From: Halobacterium zhouii
Lineage (GTDB): Archaea; Halobacteriota; Halobacteria; Halobacteriales; Halobacteriaceae
Assembly (NCBI RefSeq): GCF_021249405.1
Contig: NZ_CP089593.1
Span: forward strand, 1,364,001 to 1,428,000
Direction: 5' to 3'
DNA: 64,000 nucleotides
Position numbers and translations under genes: made by a program. How positions within the stretch are numbered: the first letter of the stretch is position 1; every line of letters starts with the position of its first letter. Under the pieces are notes generated by a model. That model saw nothing but the letters and a program-made list of their open reading frames with translations. It searched no databases and was not told the origin of the DNA. Shown in pieces: positions 1-7,483 of the stretch.

Positions 1-1
1 G

Positions 2-1156
2 CTCACGTCTATCGGTGTCGGCGGGTTCGCGGAGGCGTTCCTCCCGGAGACGGAGACGATGACCGCGGTCTTCTACTTCGGGCTGTTCGCGATGAGCTTC
101 GACTTCATCAGCGGGTACACTGGCTACCTCTCGTTCGGACACGCCACGTTCTACGGCGCGGGCGGGTACTTCGTCATCCTCGTCGCCAACGGGAAGATAC
201 CACTCTTGCCCCCGGGCACGCCGTTCATGGTGAGCGTGCTGCTCGCAGGCGTGCTCGCCGCGCTGCTCGCGATCGCCATCGGGTCGGTGTCGTTCCGCCT
301 CTCGGGCGTCTACTTCGCGATGATCACGCTCGGGTTCGCGCAGGTCGTGTACGTCTTCATGCGCGACTGGAGCTACCTCGGATCGAACCCCCGGGACGGC
401 ATCGCGGTCAGCAACCAGTTGCACCCGACCGGGTTCGACGTCGGCGTGCCGTTCGTCGACCAACTGAACCTCGCCATCGGGCCCCTGCGCGGCGACGCCG
501 TCCAGTGGCTGTTCCTCGACCTCGCGAAGACCGACGTCTCGTACTACATGGTGGGACTCGTGGTGCTCGTCTGTTACCTCGCCATGCAGCGCGTGCTCCA
601 CTCGCCGTTCGGTCGCGTGCTCGTCGCCATCCGCGAGAACGAGGAACGCGCCCGTGCCGTCGGCTACGACACGTTCCGGTACAAACTCGCGGCGTTCGCG
701 ATCAGCGGCTTCTTCGCCGGCGTCGCCGGCGCGCTGTTCGCGGGCGTCCGGCGGTCGGTATCACCGGATAACTCGCTGTACTTCCTCGTCAGCGGGGACG
801 CCCTGCTGGCCTCCATCATCGGCGGATTCGGCACGCTCGCCGGGCCGCTGTACGGCTGGCTGTTCGACCGGACGCTCCGGGAGTTCCTCTCGAAGACAGG
901 CGGCGGGGGCGGCCTCCTGCCGTTGCTCCGCGAGTACGTCCCCGAGAGCGTGCTCGGCACGCCGGTGTTCAACGGCATGACTGTCGGGCAGGGAATCGAG
1001 ACGTTCCTGAACGGCCACGCCAGCCTCTACCTCGGCATCGTGTTCGTCGTGTTCGTGCTGTACGTGCCCGGCGGCCTGCTCGGAACGATCCGGAACCGAC
1101 TCGGCGGAACCGTGGCGAAACGGCTTCCCGACTACCTCGCCAATCTCCGACGATGA
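2..1156 (+). CDS. livM: Branched-chain amino acid ABC transporter permease, LivM family (5' truncated by window edge)
   Basis: Inner-membrane permease of a high-affinity leucine/isoleucine/valine (or related amide/urea) ABC importer. The reading frame is open to the window start, so the N-terminus lies outside; an internal ATG at 59 is unlikely to be the true start. The protein is very hydrophobic with many membrane segments and carries the LivM signature region GYTGYLSFGHATFYG near nt 115-160 and the cytoplasmic coupling region around RENEERARAVGYD (nt 630-670). It ends by a 4-base overlap with the next gene, so the two are co-translated. The remaining Liv components are presumably upstream, outside the window. 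Substrate specificity cannot be read from the sequence. Confidence 0.88.
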   Translation, partial: LTSIGVGGFAEAFLPETETMTAVFYFGLFAMSFDFISGYTGYLSFGHATFYGAGGYFVILVANGKIPLLPPGTPFMVSVLLAGVLAALLAIAIGSVSFRLSGVYFAMITLGFAQVVYVFMRDWSYLGSNPRDGIAVSNQLHPTGFDVGVPFVDQLNLAIGPLRGDAVQWLFLDLAKTDVSYYMVGLVVLVCYLAMQRVLHSPFGRVLVAIRENEERARAVGYDTFRYKLAAFAISGFFAGVAGALFAGVRRSVSPDNSLYFLVSGDALLASIIGGFGTLAGPLYGWLFDRTLREFLSKTGGGGGLLPLLREYVPESVLGTPVFNGMTVGQGIETFLNGHASLYLGIVFVVFVLYVPGGLLGTIRNRLGGTVAKRLPDYLANLRR

Positions 1157-2166
1157 CGGTCAGCCTCACCGGTTATGGCGTGTACACGCCCGACCGCATC
1201 CTCACGGGCAAGGAGATAGCCGCCGAGAGCGACATTCCGGAGGACGTCGTCACGGAGAAGATGGGTATCCGCGAGAAGCACGTCTGCCCGCCCGACGACG
1301 ACCACGCGACGGACATGTGCGTGGCGGCAGCGGAGGACGCGCTCGCCGACGCCGACATCGACCCGGTGGACGTCGACGTGGTGCTCTACCACGGCAGCGA
1401 GTACAAGGACTACGTCGTGTGGAGCGCCGCCGCGAACGTCGCGGAGCGCCTCGGCGCGGAGAACGCGCACGCCGTCGAGAGCTACGCGCTGTGTGCCGGC
1501 GCTCCCCTCGCCATCCGGCAGGCGCGCGCACAACTTCAGACGGGCGATGTCGACACGGCACTGCTCGTCGCCGCGAGCCGCGAGGAGGACCTCGTAGACT
1601 ACGGCGACGAGGACGCGTCGTTCATGTTCAACTTCGGGAGCGGCGCGTCCGCGATGGTGTTGGAACGCGACGCCGGCGACCGCACGCGCGCGGTCGTCCA
1701 CGAGAGCGCCGCCGTCACCGACGGCAGTTTCTCCGAGGACGTCGTGATGCCCGCTGGCGGGTCGAAACAGCCTGCGAGCCACGAGACCGTGGACGCCGGC
1801 CTCCACTCGCTCACGGTCGCCTCGGAGGACATGAAAGAGCGGATCGCACCCGTCAGCGGCCCGAACTTCCTCGAGGTGGCTGACGTCGCGCTCGACGCTT
1901 CGGGGTTCGCACGCGAGGACGTCGACTTCGCCGCCATCACGCACATGAAGCGGTCGTTCCACGACTGGCTGACGGACGAACTCGGCCTGAACGCGGACGA
2001 CCACCACTACCTCGACGAGTACGGGCACGTCCAGAGCGTCGACCAGGTGCTCGCGCTCGACGAGGGACTCGCGGCAGAGAACGTCGACCCCGGCGACGTC
2101 GTGCTGTTTCTCGCGGCCGGGACCGGCTACACGTGGGCGGCGACCGTTCTGGAGTGGCGAGGGTAG
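1153..2166 (+). CDS. 3-oxoacyl-ACP synthase III / HMG-CoA synthase-like thiolase-fold enzyme
   Basis: Thiolase-superfamily condensing enzyme of the KAS III/HMG-CoA synthase type, 337 aa, the usual length for KAS III. The nucleophile region SYALCAGAPLAI puts the catalytic cysteine at C114. The expected histidine is H264 in ITHMKRSF. At the position where bacterial FabH has the GNTS asparagine the protein reads YGHVQS, with H292. The C-terminal glycine loop AAGTGYTW is present. The ATG overlaps the livM stop (ATGA), so it is part of the transporter operon. Archaea lack bacterial fatty acid synthesis, so a role in a specialised acyl condensation is more likely than FabH function; the substrate is unknown. 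Confidence 0.75.
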   Translation: MTVSLTGYGVYTPDRILTGKEIAAESDIPEDVVTEKMGIREKHVCPPDDDHATDMCVAAAEDALADADIDPVDVDVVLYHGSEYKDYVVWSAAANVAERLGAENAHAVESYALCAGAPLAIRQARAQLQTGDVDTALLVAASREEDLVDYGDEDASFMFNFGSGASAMVLERDAGDRTRAVVHESAAVTDGSFSEDVVMPAGGSKQPASHETVDAGLHSLTVASEDMKERIAPVSGPNFLEVADVALDASGFAREDVDFAAITHMKRSFHDWLTDELGLNADDHHYLDEYGHVQSVDQVLALDEGLAAENVDPGDVVLFLAAGTGYTWAATVLEWRG

Positions 2167-2189
2167 GGACCCGGCGTCGTCGCCAATCG

Positions 2190-2531
2190 CTACCCGTACT
2201 CCTGGACGGGGTCGCCCGCGGCCGCGGGCGTTCGCTCGACGTCGAGCGATTCGACCCGCTGGACGCCGAACGCCGAAACGAGTGCGTCGCGGCCGGCGGT
2301 CTCGACATCGGGGGCGTCCTCCAGGTTCGCGGCAACCTCGACGCTAGCCTCTATCTCGAGGTCGTTCAGGCGCGGGCGTAGGTCGGTGACGTCGACCGAG
2401 ACGACGTCGGTGACGCAGTCGACGCTGGCGACCGTGCGCTCTGCGCCGTCGTCGAGGTTGCCGGTGGCGTTTCGCGTGACGTGCATCGTGAGGTCCGCGG
2501 TGATGCGGACCGACTGGCAGGTTGCTGCCAT
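2190..2531 (-). CDS. Conserved haloarchaeal hypothetical protein
   Basis: 113-aa acidic soluble protein with no signal peptide or membrane segment; I do not recognise the family. Alternating short beta/alpha patterns (for example VVSVDVTDLRPRLNDLEIEA) suggest a small mixed fold. A longer reading frame starts 16 codons upstream, but the ATG at 2531 is preferred because the upstream extension runs through a tRNA-like T-arm sequence. It converges with the KAS III-like gene, with only 23 bases between stops. Function unknown. Confidence 0.55.
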   Translation of the reverse strand: MAATCQSVRITADLTMHVTRNATGNLDDGAERTVASVDCVTDVVSVDVTDLRPRLNDLEIEASVEVAANLEDAPDVETAGRDALVSAFGVQRVESLDVERTPAAAGDPVQEYG

Positions 2532-2532
2532 A

Positions 2533-2560
2533 GGCTCCCGCCGAGAGTCGAACTCGGTGT
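2533..2560 (-). other. tRNA-like T-arm and 3' acceptor sequence without an obvious intact tRNA
   Basis: Read on the minus strand, a perfect five-pair T stem (CCGAG/CTCGG) encloses a TTCGACT loop and is followed directly by CGGGAGC and a C, exactly as in the 3' quarter of a tRNA. No good 5' partner is found. The segment to about 2633 contains a D-arm-like GCCA/TGGC hairpin with a GG loop and a CTGCC/GGCAG stem with an overlong loop, but the acceptor pairing there is poor. It ends 1 base before the start codon of the neighbouring minus-strand gene. Best read as a tRNA fragment or pseudo-tRNA. Confidence 0.4.
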
Positions 2561-2633
2561 CGGGGCGGCCGACTGCCACGGGACGGGCCCGTCGGGAGGC
2601 GGCAGCCAGCGCTCACCAGTTGGCCACGGAGAA

Positions 2634-3123
2634 GAACGCGCAGGACTGTCGTCAGGGGCTGACGACAGCAGACCGCGTCCTCCCACGTGGAACGGCGTTC
2701 AAGCGGAGTGGGTGAACGCGGACTGCGCGTTCGGGTAGTATCCAGACACCTTGACTCCAGCACTCCGGCCGGACGCTCCGCTGATAGAGCGGAGGTCTGT
2801 CGCGTGGAGTGTGGTCGTCATCGTGTCGTCACCCGAATGGACTCGAAGCGAGTCTCGACTCGTATATTCAGGCCCTGTACAATAAGTTTTGTCCGGCCGT
2901 GTGAACGACTGACGTGGTGAAAGTGTAGCGATTCCGTTCAACAGGGACCACGGAGTACGTGGCCTACGACGCACGTATTCCCGGGTCCAGAACCAATCTC
3001 GGAGAGTTCTACTTTCACCCCGCACTGGGTGAGGGAGCCAGAAGCCGGGTCGTGTGACGACTCAGGAATCTAGATCCGTTCCTTCTAACGGAGCACGAGC
3101 TCGTTCGATGGGTACTCGAAAAA
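2634..3123. other. Gene-free region between tRNA fragments
   Basis: No convincing coding region is present: open frames here are short, lack recognisable motifs and do not show the acidic composition of the neighbours. The stretch is less GC-rich in places (around 2860-2890) than the rest of the window. The only structure seen is a perfect 9-base inverted pair, GGTGAAAGT at 2916-2924 and ACTTTCACC at 3011-3019. Together with the tRNA fragments on either side this looks like residue of a lost integrated element. Confidence 0.5.
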
Positions 3124-3145
3124 TGCTCGGTCAGGGATCTGAACC
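3124..3145 (-). repeat. Duplicated 3' end of tRNA-Glu (att-like remnant)
   Basis: These 22 bases match the 3' end of the intact tRNA-Glu (3257-3278) at 21 of 22 positions, covering the discriminator base, acceptor 3' strand and most of the T arm; the match then stops. Such a partial 3' copy about 130 bases from an intact tRNA is the classic product of integrase-mediated insertion into a tRNA gene. No integrase gene is left nearby. Confidence 0.7.
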
Positions 3146-3256
3146 ACGCCGAGACATTCCTACTCGCTCGCTTCGTTCGCTGCGCGGGCTGTGACTCGTC
3201 TACTTCAAATCCCCTCCTGCGCGTGCTTCTTCACTCACTACGTTCGTTCAGAATCA

Positions 3257-3331
3257 TGCTCGGTCAGGGATTTGAACCCTGGTCGTCGGCTCGAAAGGCC
3301 AACATGATTGGCCGGACTACACCAACCGAGC
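3257..3331 (-). tRNA. tRNA-Glu (anticodon UUC)
   Basis: A 75-base cloverleaf on the minus strand. Acceptor stem GCTCGGT/ACCGAGC pairs perfectly. The anticodon stem TTGGC/GCCGA encloses loop CTTTCGA, giving anticodon TTC (Glu). The T arm has stem CAGGG/CCCTG with loop TTCAAAT. The discriminator is A, and CCA is not encoded, as is common in haloarchaea. A TATA-like box lies 28-36 bases upstream. Confidence 0.95.
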
Positions 3332-3358
3332 GACTGCACTCGAATCGAGCGGCCGCGG

Positions 3359-3367
3359 ATTAATAAA
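3359..3367 (-). promoter_or_regulatory. TATA box for tRNA-Glu
   Basis: Minus-strand TTTATTAAT lies 28-36 bases upstream of the tRNA 5' end, the expected archaeal box A position, and is a conspicuous AT-rich island in GC-rich DNA. Confidence 0.7.
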
Positions 3368-3499
3368 TGTCTCCAATCGCGTTCGGGAGGACGTGGGTTG
3401 CGGTGGCACGGTTAGCCAGGGGGTTCGTAGAGTCCACCGCACCAGGGTACGTAGCTGGCGGCAACAGCGAAGCGCCCGGAACTCGGCTTCAGTTCGGTC

Positions 3500-5479
3500 T
3501 CACTCCCCCTCGAACTCGGGGTCGCGGTCGCCCATGAACGCCGTGACGCCCTCCATCAGGTCGTCCGTGTTCATCAACTGGCCGAACGCCTGTGCCTCGG
3601 CCTCCAGGCCGGCGTCCGTCGAGTCGCGGCCCGCGAGCATCGCGCGCTTCGTATACTTCTGTGCGATGGGCGGCCCCTGCGCGAGGTCGTGGGCGAGGTC
3701 GTACGCGTGGTCCGCGAGCTCGTCGTTGCCGACGAGTTCGTTCACGAAGCCGTAGTCGGCCATCTCCGAGGCCTCGTACCGGTCGGCCGTGAAGATGATC
3801 TCCTTCGCGCGGCCCTCGCCGACGATGTGTTTCAGACGCTGCGTGCCACCCCACCCCGGGAGCAGGCCGAGATTGTGTTCAGGCTGCCCGAGCGTGCTGC
3901 GCCGGGACGCCACGCGGAGGTCCGCGCACATCGAGAGCTCCATCCCGCCGCCGAGACAGTAGCCGTCGATGCCCGCGACCACGGGCAGGTCACACGACTC
4001 GAGTTTGCCGAACGTGCGCTGGCCCTTCCGGGAGAGTTCCACGGCGTCGAGTGGGTCCGCGCTCCCCGCCATCGACTGGACGTCCGCGCCCGCGGAGAAC
4101 GCCTTCTCGCCGGCGCCCGTGAGCAGGAGCGAGCGCACGTCCTCGTCGTCCTCCAGCAGGTCGATAGCGCGCGAGAGGTCGTCGAGCAACTCCTCGCTGA
4201 TGGTGTTCATGCGGTGCGGGCGGTCGAGTTCGATGTGGCCGACGCCGTCACGAATCGACACGGCGACAGCGCTGAACTCCGCGGCTTCGCCGGCGTCACC
4301 GTCGTTGCCCGTCTCGGGGTAGAACTGCTCGCCGCTTTCGGCGAGGCGTTCAAGTTCCTCGGACGGTTCGTAGCGCGCCGCGCCGGTCTCCTCGTACAGG
4401 TCGGCGAGCGTCTCGTGGAGACCATCGACGCCGGCCTCGTCGGCCATCTTCGCCGGGCCCTCCGGGAAGCCCGCGCCGAGCATCACGGCCTCGTCGATCT
4501 CCGGCGGGTCCGCGACGTCGCCGCCGACGAGTTTCGCCACCTCGTTGGCCATCACCGCCGTGAGGCGGTCCGCGACGTCATCGCGGATCTCGTCGCTCGG
4601 CACCTCGGCGCCGCCGTCGTCGTAGTCGTAGAAGCCCACGCCCGTCTTCTTCCCGAGTTCCTCGGCGTCGACCTTCTCCTCGAGGAGCGGACACGGCTCG
4701 TAGGCCGCCCCGAGCACGTCCTCCATGTAGTCGAGCACGTCGTAGGAGACGTCGATGCCGACCTGGTCGGCGAGTTCGAACGACCCCATCGGGAGCCCCA
4801 TGTCGTACTTCGTCGTGGAGTCGACCTCCGCGACGGTGGCGACGTCGTCGTGGACGAGCCACGCCGCCTCGTTCAGGAGCGGAACGAGGATGCGGTTCAC
4901 GATGAACCCCGGGGAGTCCTTGCGCACGCGGACCGGGGTCTTCCCCATCGCCTCCGCGAGGTCCTCGGTGACGTCGAGCACTTCGTCGTGGGTGTGAGCG
5001 CCCGCGATGACCTCAACGAGTTGCATGCGCACCGGCGGGTTGAAGAAGTGCATCCCGCAGAACTGCTCGGGGCGCTCGGTCACTTCCGAGAGTTCCGTGA
5101 TGGAGAGACTCGAGGTGTTCGTCGCGAAGACGGCGTCCTCGGGCGCGTACTGTTCGAGTTCCCGGTACACCTCCTTCTTGACGTCCATCCGCTCGGGCAC
5201 CGCCTCGACCACGAAGTCGACGTCGGCGACCGCCTCCTCGAAGTCGACGACGGGTGTGACGCGGTCGAGCGCGGCGTCGGCCTCCTCGTCGCCGATCTGT
5301 TCCTTCTCGGCGAGTTTGTCGAGCGACCACTCGATCTGCTCGTAGCCGTTCTGTACGAACTCCTCCTTGATGTCACGGAGGTTCACGTCGTAGCCGGCGA
5401 GCGCCGCGACCTCGGCGATGCCGTGGCCCATGTTCCCCGCACCGAGCACCGTGATGGTCTGGATGTCGTCGACGTCCAT
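3500..5479 (-). CDS. Bifunctional 3-hydroxyacyl-CoA dehydrogenase / enoyl-CoA hydratase
   Basis: Beta-oxidation enzyme joining the hydration and NAD-dependent oxidation steps, 659 aa. Residues 1-190 form the NAD-binding HADH domain with VLGAGNMGHG (GxGxxG at 13-18) and the catalytic histidine H144 in GMHFFNPP; residues about 190-380 are the HADH C-terminal domain; about 400-659 is a crotonase domain with GAGEKAFSAGADV, the first catalytic Glu in GGGMELSMCAD and the second in LGQPEHNLG. The domain order (dehydrogenase first) is opposite to bacterial FadB. Both active sites look intact. It stands alone on the minus strand; an inverted repeat about 55 bases upstream may be an operator. Confidence 0.92.
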   Translation of the reverse strand: MDVDDIQTITVLGAGNMGHGIAEVAALAGYDVNLRDIKEEFVQNGYEQIEWSLDKLAEKEQIGDEEADAALDRVTPVVDFEEAVADVDFVVEAVPERMDVKKEVYRELEQYAPEDAVFATNTSSLSITELSEVTERPEQFCGMHFFNPPVRMQLVEVIAGAHTHDEVLDVTEDLAEAMGKTPVRVRKDSPGFIVNRILVPLLNEAAWLVHDDVATVAEVDSTTKYDMGLPMGSFELADQVGIDVSYDVLDYMEDVLGAAYEPCPLLEEKVDAEELGKKTGVGFYDYDDGGAEVPSDEIRDDVADRLTAVMANEVAKLVGGDVADPPEIDEAVMLGAGFPEGPAKMADEAGVDGLHETLADLYEETGAARYEPSEELERLAESGEQFYPETGNDGDAGEAAEFSAVAVSIRDGVGHIELDRPHRMNTISEELLDDLSRAIDLLEDDEDVRSLLLTGAGEKAFSAGADVQSMAGSADPLDAVELSRKGQRTFGKLESCDLPVVAGIDGYCLGGGMELSMCADLRVASRRSTLGQPEHNLGLLPGWGGTQRLKHIVGEGRAKEIIFTADRYEASEMADYGFVNELVGNDELADHAYDLAHDLAQGPPIAQKYTKRAMLAGRDSTDAGLEAEAQAFGQLMNTDDLMEGVTAFMGDRDPEFEGE

Positions 5480-5533
5480 GTGTGTCGGTTCCGGCGGGCG
5501 CGGATTGAAGCTTTCCCTACGGTCGAACGTGAA

Positions 5534-5562
5534 CGTTTCACGCGTTTACACGCGTGGAAACG
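5534..5562. promoter_or_regulatory. Imperfect inverted repeat upstream of the beta-oxidation gene
   Basis: CGTTTCACGCG and CGCGTGGAAACG are inverted copies (one inserted base) around a TTTACA spacer. The element lies 55-83 bases upstream of the start codon of the minus-strand dehydrogenase/hydratase, in the promoter region, which fits a dimeric regulator site. The regulator is not identified. Confidence 0.35.
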
Positions 5563-5688
5563 CGAGGCGAGTAGCCACAGGCGAGTGATCGTAGACGAGT
5601 AACCGCGGACCGAACAGCAGACTGGTCGAGCGCCGGGGTCGTGTGAACGAACCCAAGCCTCATTACGGCTCCCTGACCAGTTGACGGC

Positions 5689-6120
5689 ATGGAATCGTGG
5701 AAACGAGCCGCCCTGCTCGGAGTGCTCGTCGGACTCGCCCACACCGTCGTTCGACTGCTGGTCCTCGACTCGGTGACAGTCGGTCCCTCGGGCCCCCGCA
5801 ACAGTCTGGTCCTCTGGACGCTCGCTACCACCGTCCTCTCGCTCGCAGTCGTGCCCGGACTCGCGCTGTACGGCGGGTGGTCGATGGACACGGACACGAC
5901 CCACTCGTGGCCGGGACTCGCGGCCGCAGTAGCCATCGGAACGGGCGTCGGTATCGTCGTCAGCTACCCCCTCCTCACCGCGGTCAGCGTCGGTGCGCCG
6001 CTGTCGGAGACGCTCCAGGGGTGGCTGGTCGGGACCTACGTCGTGAACGCACTCGGCCCGAGCGTCCACGCCGGCGTCGGTGCGCTCGCAGGACTGCTGC
6101 TCGCGGAACGACCCGTCTGA
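5689..6120 (+). CDS. Small integral membrane protein, unknown function
   Basis: 143-aa hydrophobic protein with about four predicted membrane segments (roughly residues 7-27, 40-62, 73-97 and 110-138), a short positively charged N-terminus (ESWKR) and no extracellular domain. I do not recognise the family. It lies upstream of the DNA glycosylase gene on the same strand, 43 bases apart, but no functional link is apparent. Confidence 0.6.
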   Translation: MESWKRAALLGVLVGLAHTVVRLLVLDSVTVGPSGPRNSLVLWTLATTVLSLAVVPGLALYGGWSMDTDTTHSWPGLAAAVAIGTGVGIVVSYPLLTAVSVGAPLSETLQGWLVGTYVVNALGPSVHAGVGALAGLLLAERPV

Positions 6121-6163
6121 GGCAAAACGCAACACGTAGGCCACGCGAGCCCCTGGCACCGAC

Positions 6164-6763
6164 ATGACCGACCCGCACGACGCGCTCCGCGAGGACGACC
6201 TCCTCGGGCCGCTCGTCGCCGAGCACGGCGAACTCGAACTCGACCCGTGGGAGGACACGTTCCAGCGCCTCGTCGTCTCGATTCTCCGCCAGCAGGTGTC
6301 GATGGCTTCGGCCGCGGCCATCCGCGAGCGCCTGTTCGAGAACTTCGAGGTGACCCCCGAGGGAATCGTCGCCGCCGACCCCGAGGCCCTGCAGGACGTC
6401 GGGTTGTCCGGCCAGAAGGCCGACTACGTCCAGCACATCGCCGACGCCTACCTGGAGGAGGGCTACGACCGCGAGTACTTCGCCGCGCTCTCGGACGAGG
6501 ACGTGGTCGCGGAACTCACCGACATCCACGGCGTCGGTGAGTGGACCGCGGAGATGTTCCTCATGTTCGCGCTCGGCCGGGAGGACGTGTTCCCGGTCGG
6601 CGACCTCGGCATCCGGAAGGGGATGCAGGAACTGATGGACGCTACCGCGAACGCAGACGCTCCCACGGACCCGACTCGCGCCGAGATGCGGTCGTTCGCG
6701 GAGCGCTGGCGGCCCCACCGCTCGTACGCCTCGCTGTACGTCTGGCGGGCGTACGAAGGGTGA
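6164..6763 (+). CDS. DNA-3-methyladenine glycosylase II (AlkA-like, HhH-GPD family)
   Basis: Base-excision repair glycosylase that removes alkylated purines. 199 aa, comprising the HhH-GPD core without the extra N-terminal domain of E. coli AlkA. The helix-hairpin-helix reads LTDIHGVGEWTAEM (118-131) and the catalytic aspartate is D147 in FPVGDLGI. The segment VSILRQQVSMASA (38-50) matches the family's N-terminal helix pattern. No iron-sulfur cysteines are present, which separates it from Nth/MutY. Substrate range cannot be read from sequence. Confidence 0.88.
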   Translation: MTDPHDALREDDLLGPLVAEHGELELDPWEDTFQRLVVSILRQQVSMASAAAIRERLFENFEVTPEGIVAADPEALQDVGLSGQKADYVQHIADAYLEEGYDREYFAALSDEDVVAELTDIHGVGEWTAEMFLMFALGREDVFPVGDLGIRKGMQELMDATANADAPTDPTRAEMRSFAERWRPHRSYASLYVWRAYEG

Positions 6764-6915
6764 CGTGCTGGCGATAGAGGGGTAAACAAGTCCGAATAAT
6801 CACACGACGGCGTCGGCCTGGCGTCAGACGACGGCCCAAAGATACCTAACGATGCTCCAGAGATGAGCACCCACAGGATGAACGACCGGTCAGCGACACG
6901 CGAACTGGGGCGGCC

Positions 6916-7416
6916 ATGAACGAGCGAGGGCACATCGTGAACGCGGTGTTACTGGGCGCCGGCATCGGGTTCCTGCTCGAACCGACGCTCACCGTGGCAG
7001 CCCTCCAGAGCATCATCACCGTCAGCGTGCCCGTAGTTCTCGGGGCGCTCGTCCCCGACATGGACACGTCCTTCGGGACCCACCGGAAGACGCTCCACAA
7101 CTTCGTTGTACTCGGCATCTTCGCAGTGTTCCCGTACTTCATCGGGAACCTCCAGTACGTGTGGCTCGGCGTCGTCACGCACTACGCGCTCGACCTGCTC
7201 GGGAACGTCCGCGGGATGGCCGTGTTCTACCCGTTCTCCAGCGAGGAGTACGACATCCCCGTCGGCGTGCCCGTCACGAGCAAGTGGGCCGACGTCGTCA
7301 CGCTGCTGGTCACCGCCTTCGAACTCGCCGTTGTCGCGGGCATCATTCGCATCGGATACTCGGGGTTCCTGCAGGGCCCGGGGTTCGCGAGACTCGTCGA
7401 GTCGATTCTGGTCTGA
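6916..7416 (+). CDS. DUF457/YdjM-like membrane-bound metal-dependent hydrolase
   Basis: 166-aa protein with several membrane segments and the histidine/aspartate pattern of the DUF457 (YdjM) family: H6, PDMD at 47-50, GTHRKTLHN at 54-62 (H55, H61), and THYALDLLG at 88-96 (H89, D93). These residues could bind a metal, and the family is annotated as predicted metal-dependent hydrolases, though biochemical evidence is sparse. Start ATG at 6916; the preceding 150 bases are non-coding. Confidence 0.75.
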   Translation: MNERGHIVNAVLLGAGIGFLLEPTLTVAALQSIITVSVPVVLGALVPDMDTSFGTHRKTLHNFVVLGIFAVFPYFIGNLQYVWLGVVTHYALDLLGNVRGMAVFYPFSSEEYDIPVGVPVTSKWADVVTLLVTAFELAVVAGIIRIGYSGFLQGPGFARLVESILV

Positions 7417-7483
7417 GCGAGCGCGACCCAGCACTGATCGATTCCCCCGCTCTACCGCTGAACGAGGCGCTCGCGCCGCTGTG

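Noticed and set aside
2699..3025. 108-codon frame in the gene-free scar region
   Set aside because: No acidic bias, no recognisable motif, no promoter-like box at its start, and it covers the inverted-repeat segment.
2534..3331. Active integrated element or integrase gene
   Set aside because: Only att-like fragments remain; no integrase, replication or structural gene is seen on either strand.
3689..5602. 637-codon open frame on the plus strand opposite the beta-oxidation gene
   Set aside because: It is the shadow of the minus-strand gene in GC-rich DNA: composition is Arg/Val/His-rich and no motif is seen, while the minus strand has two complete enzyme domains.
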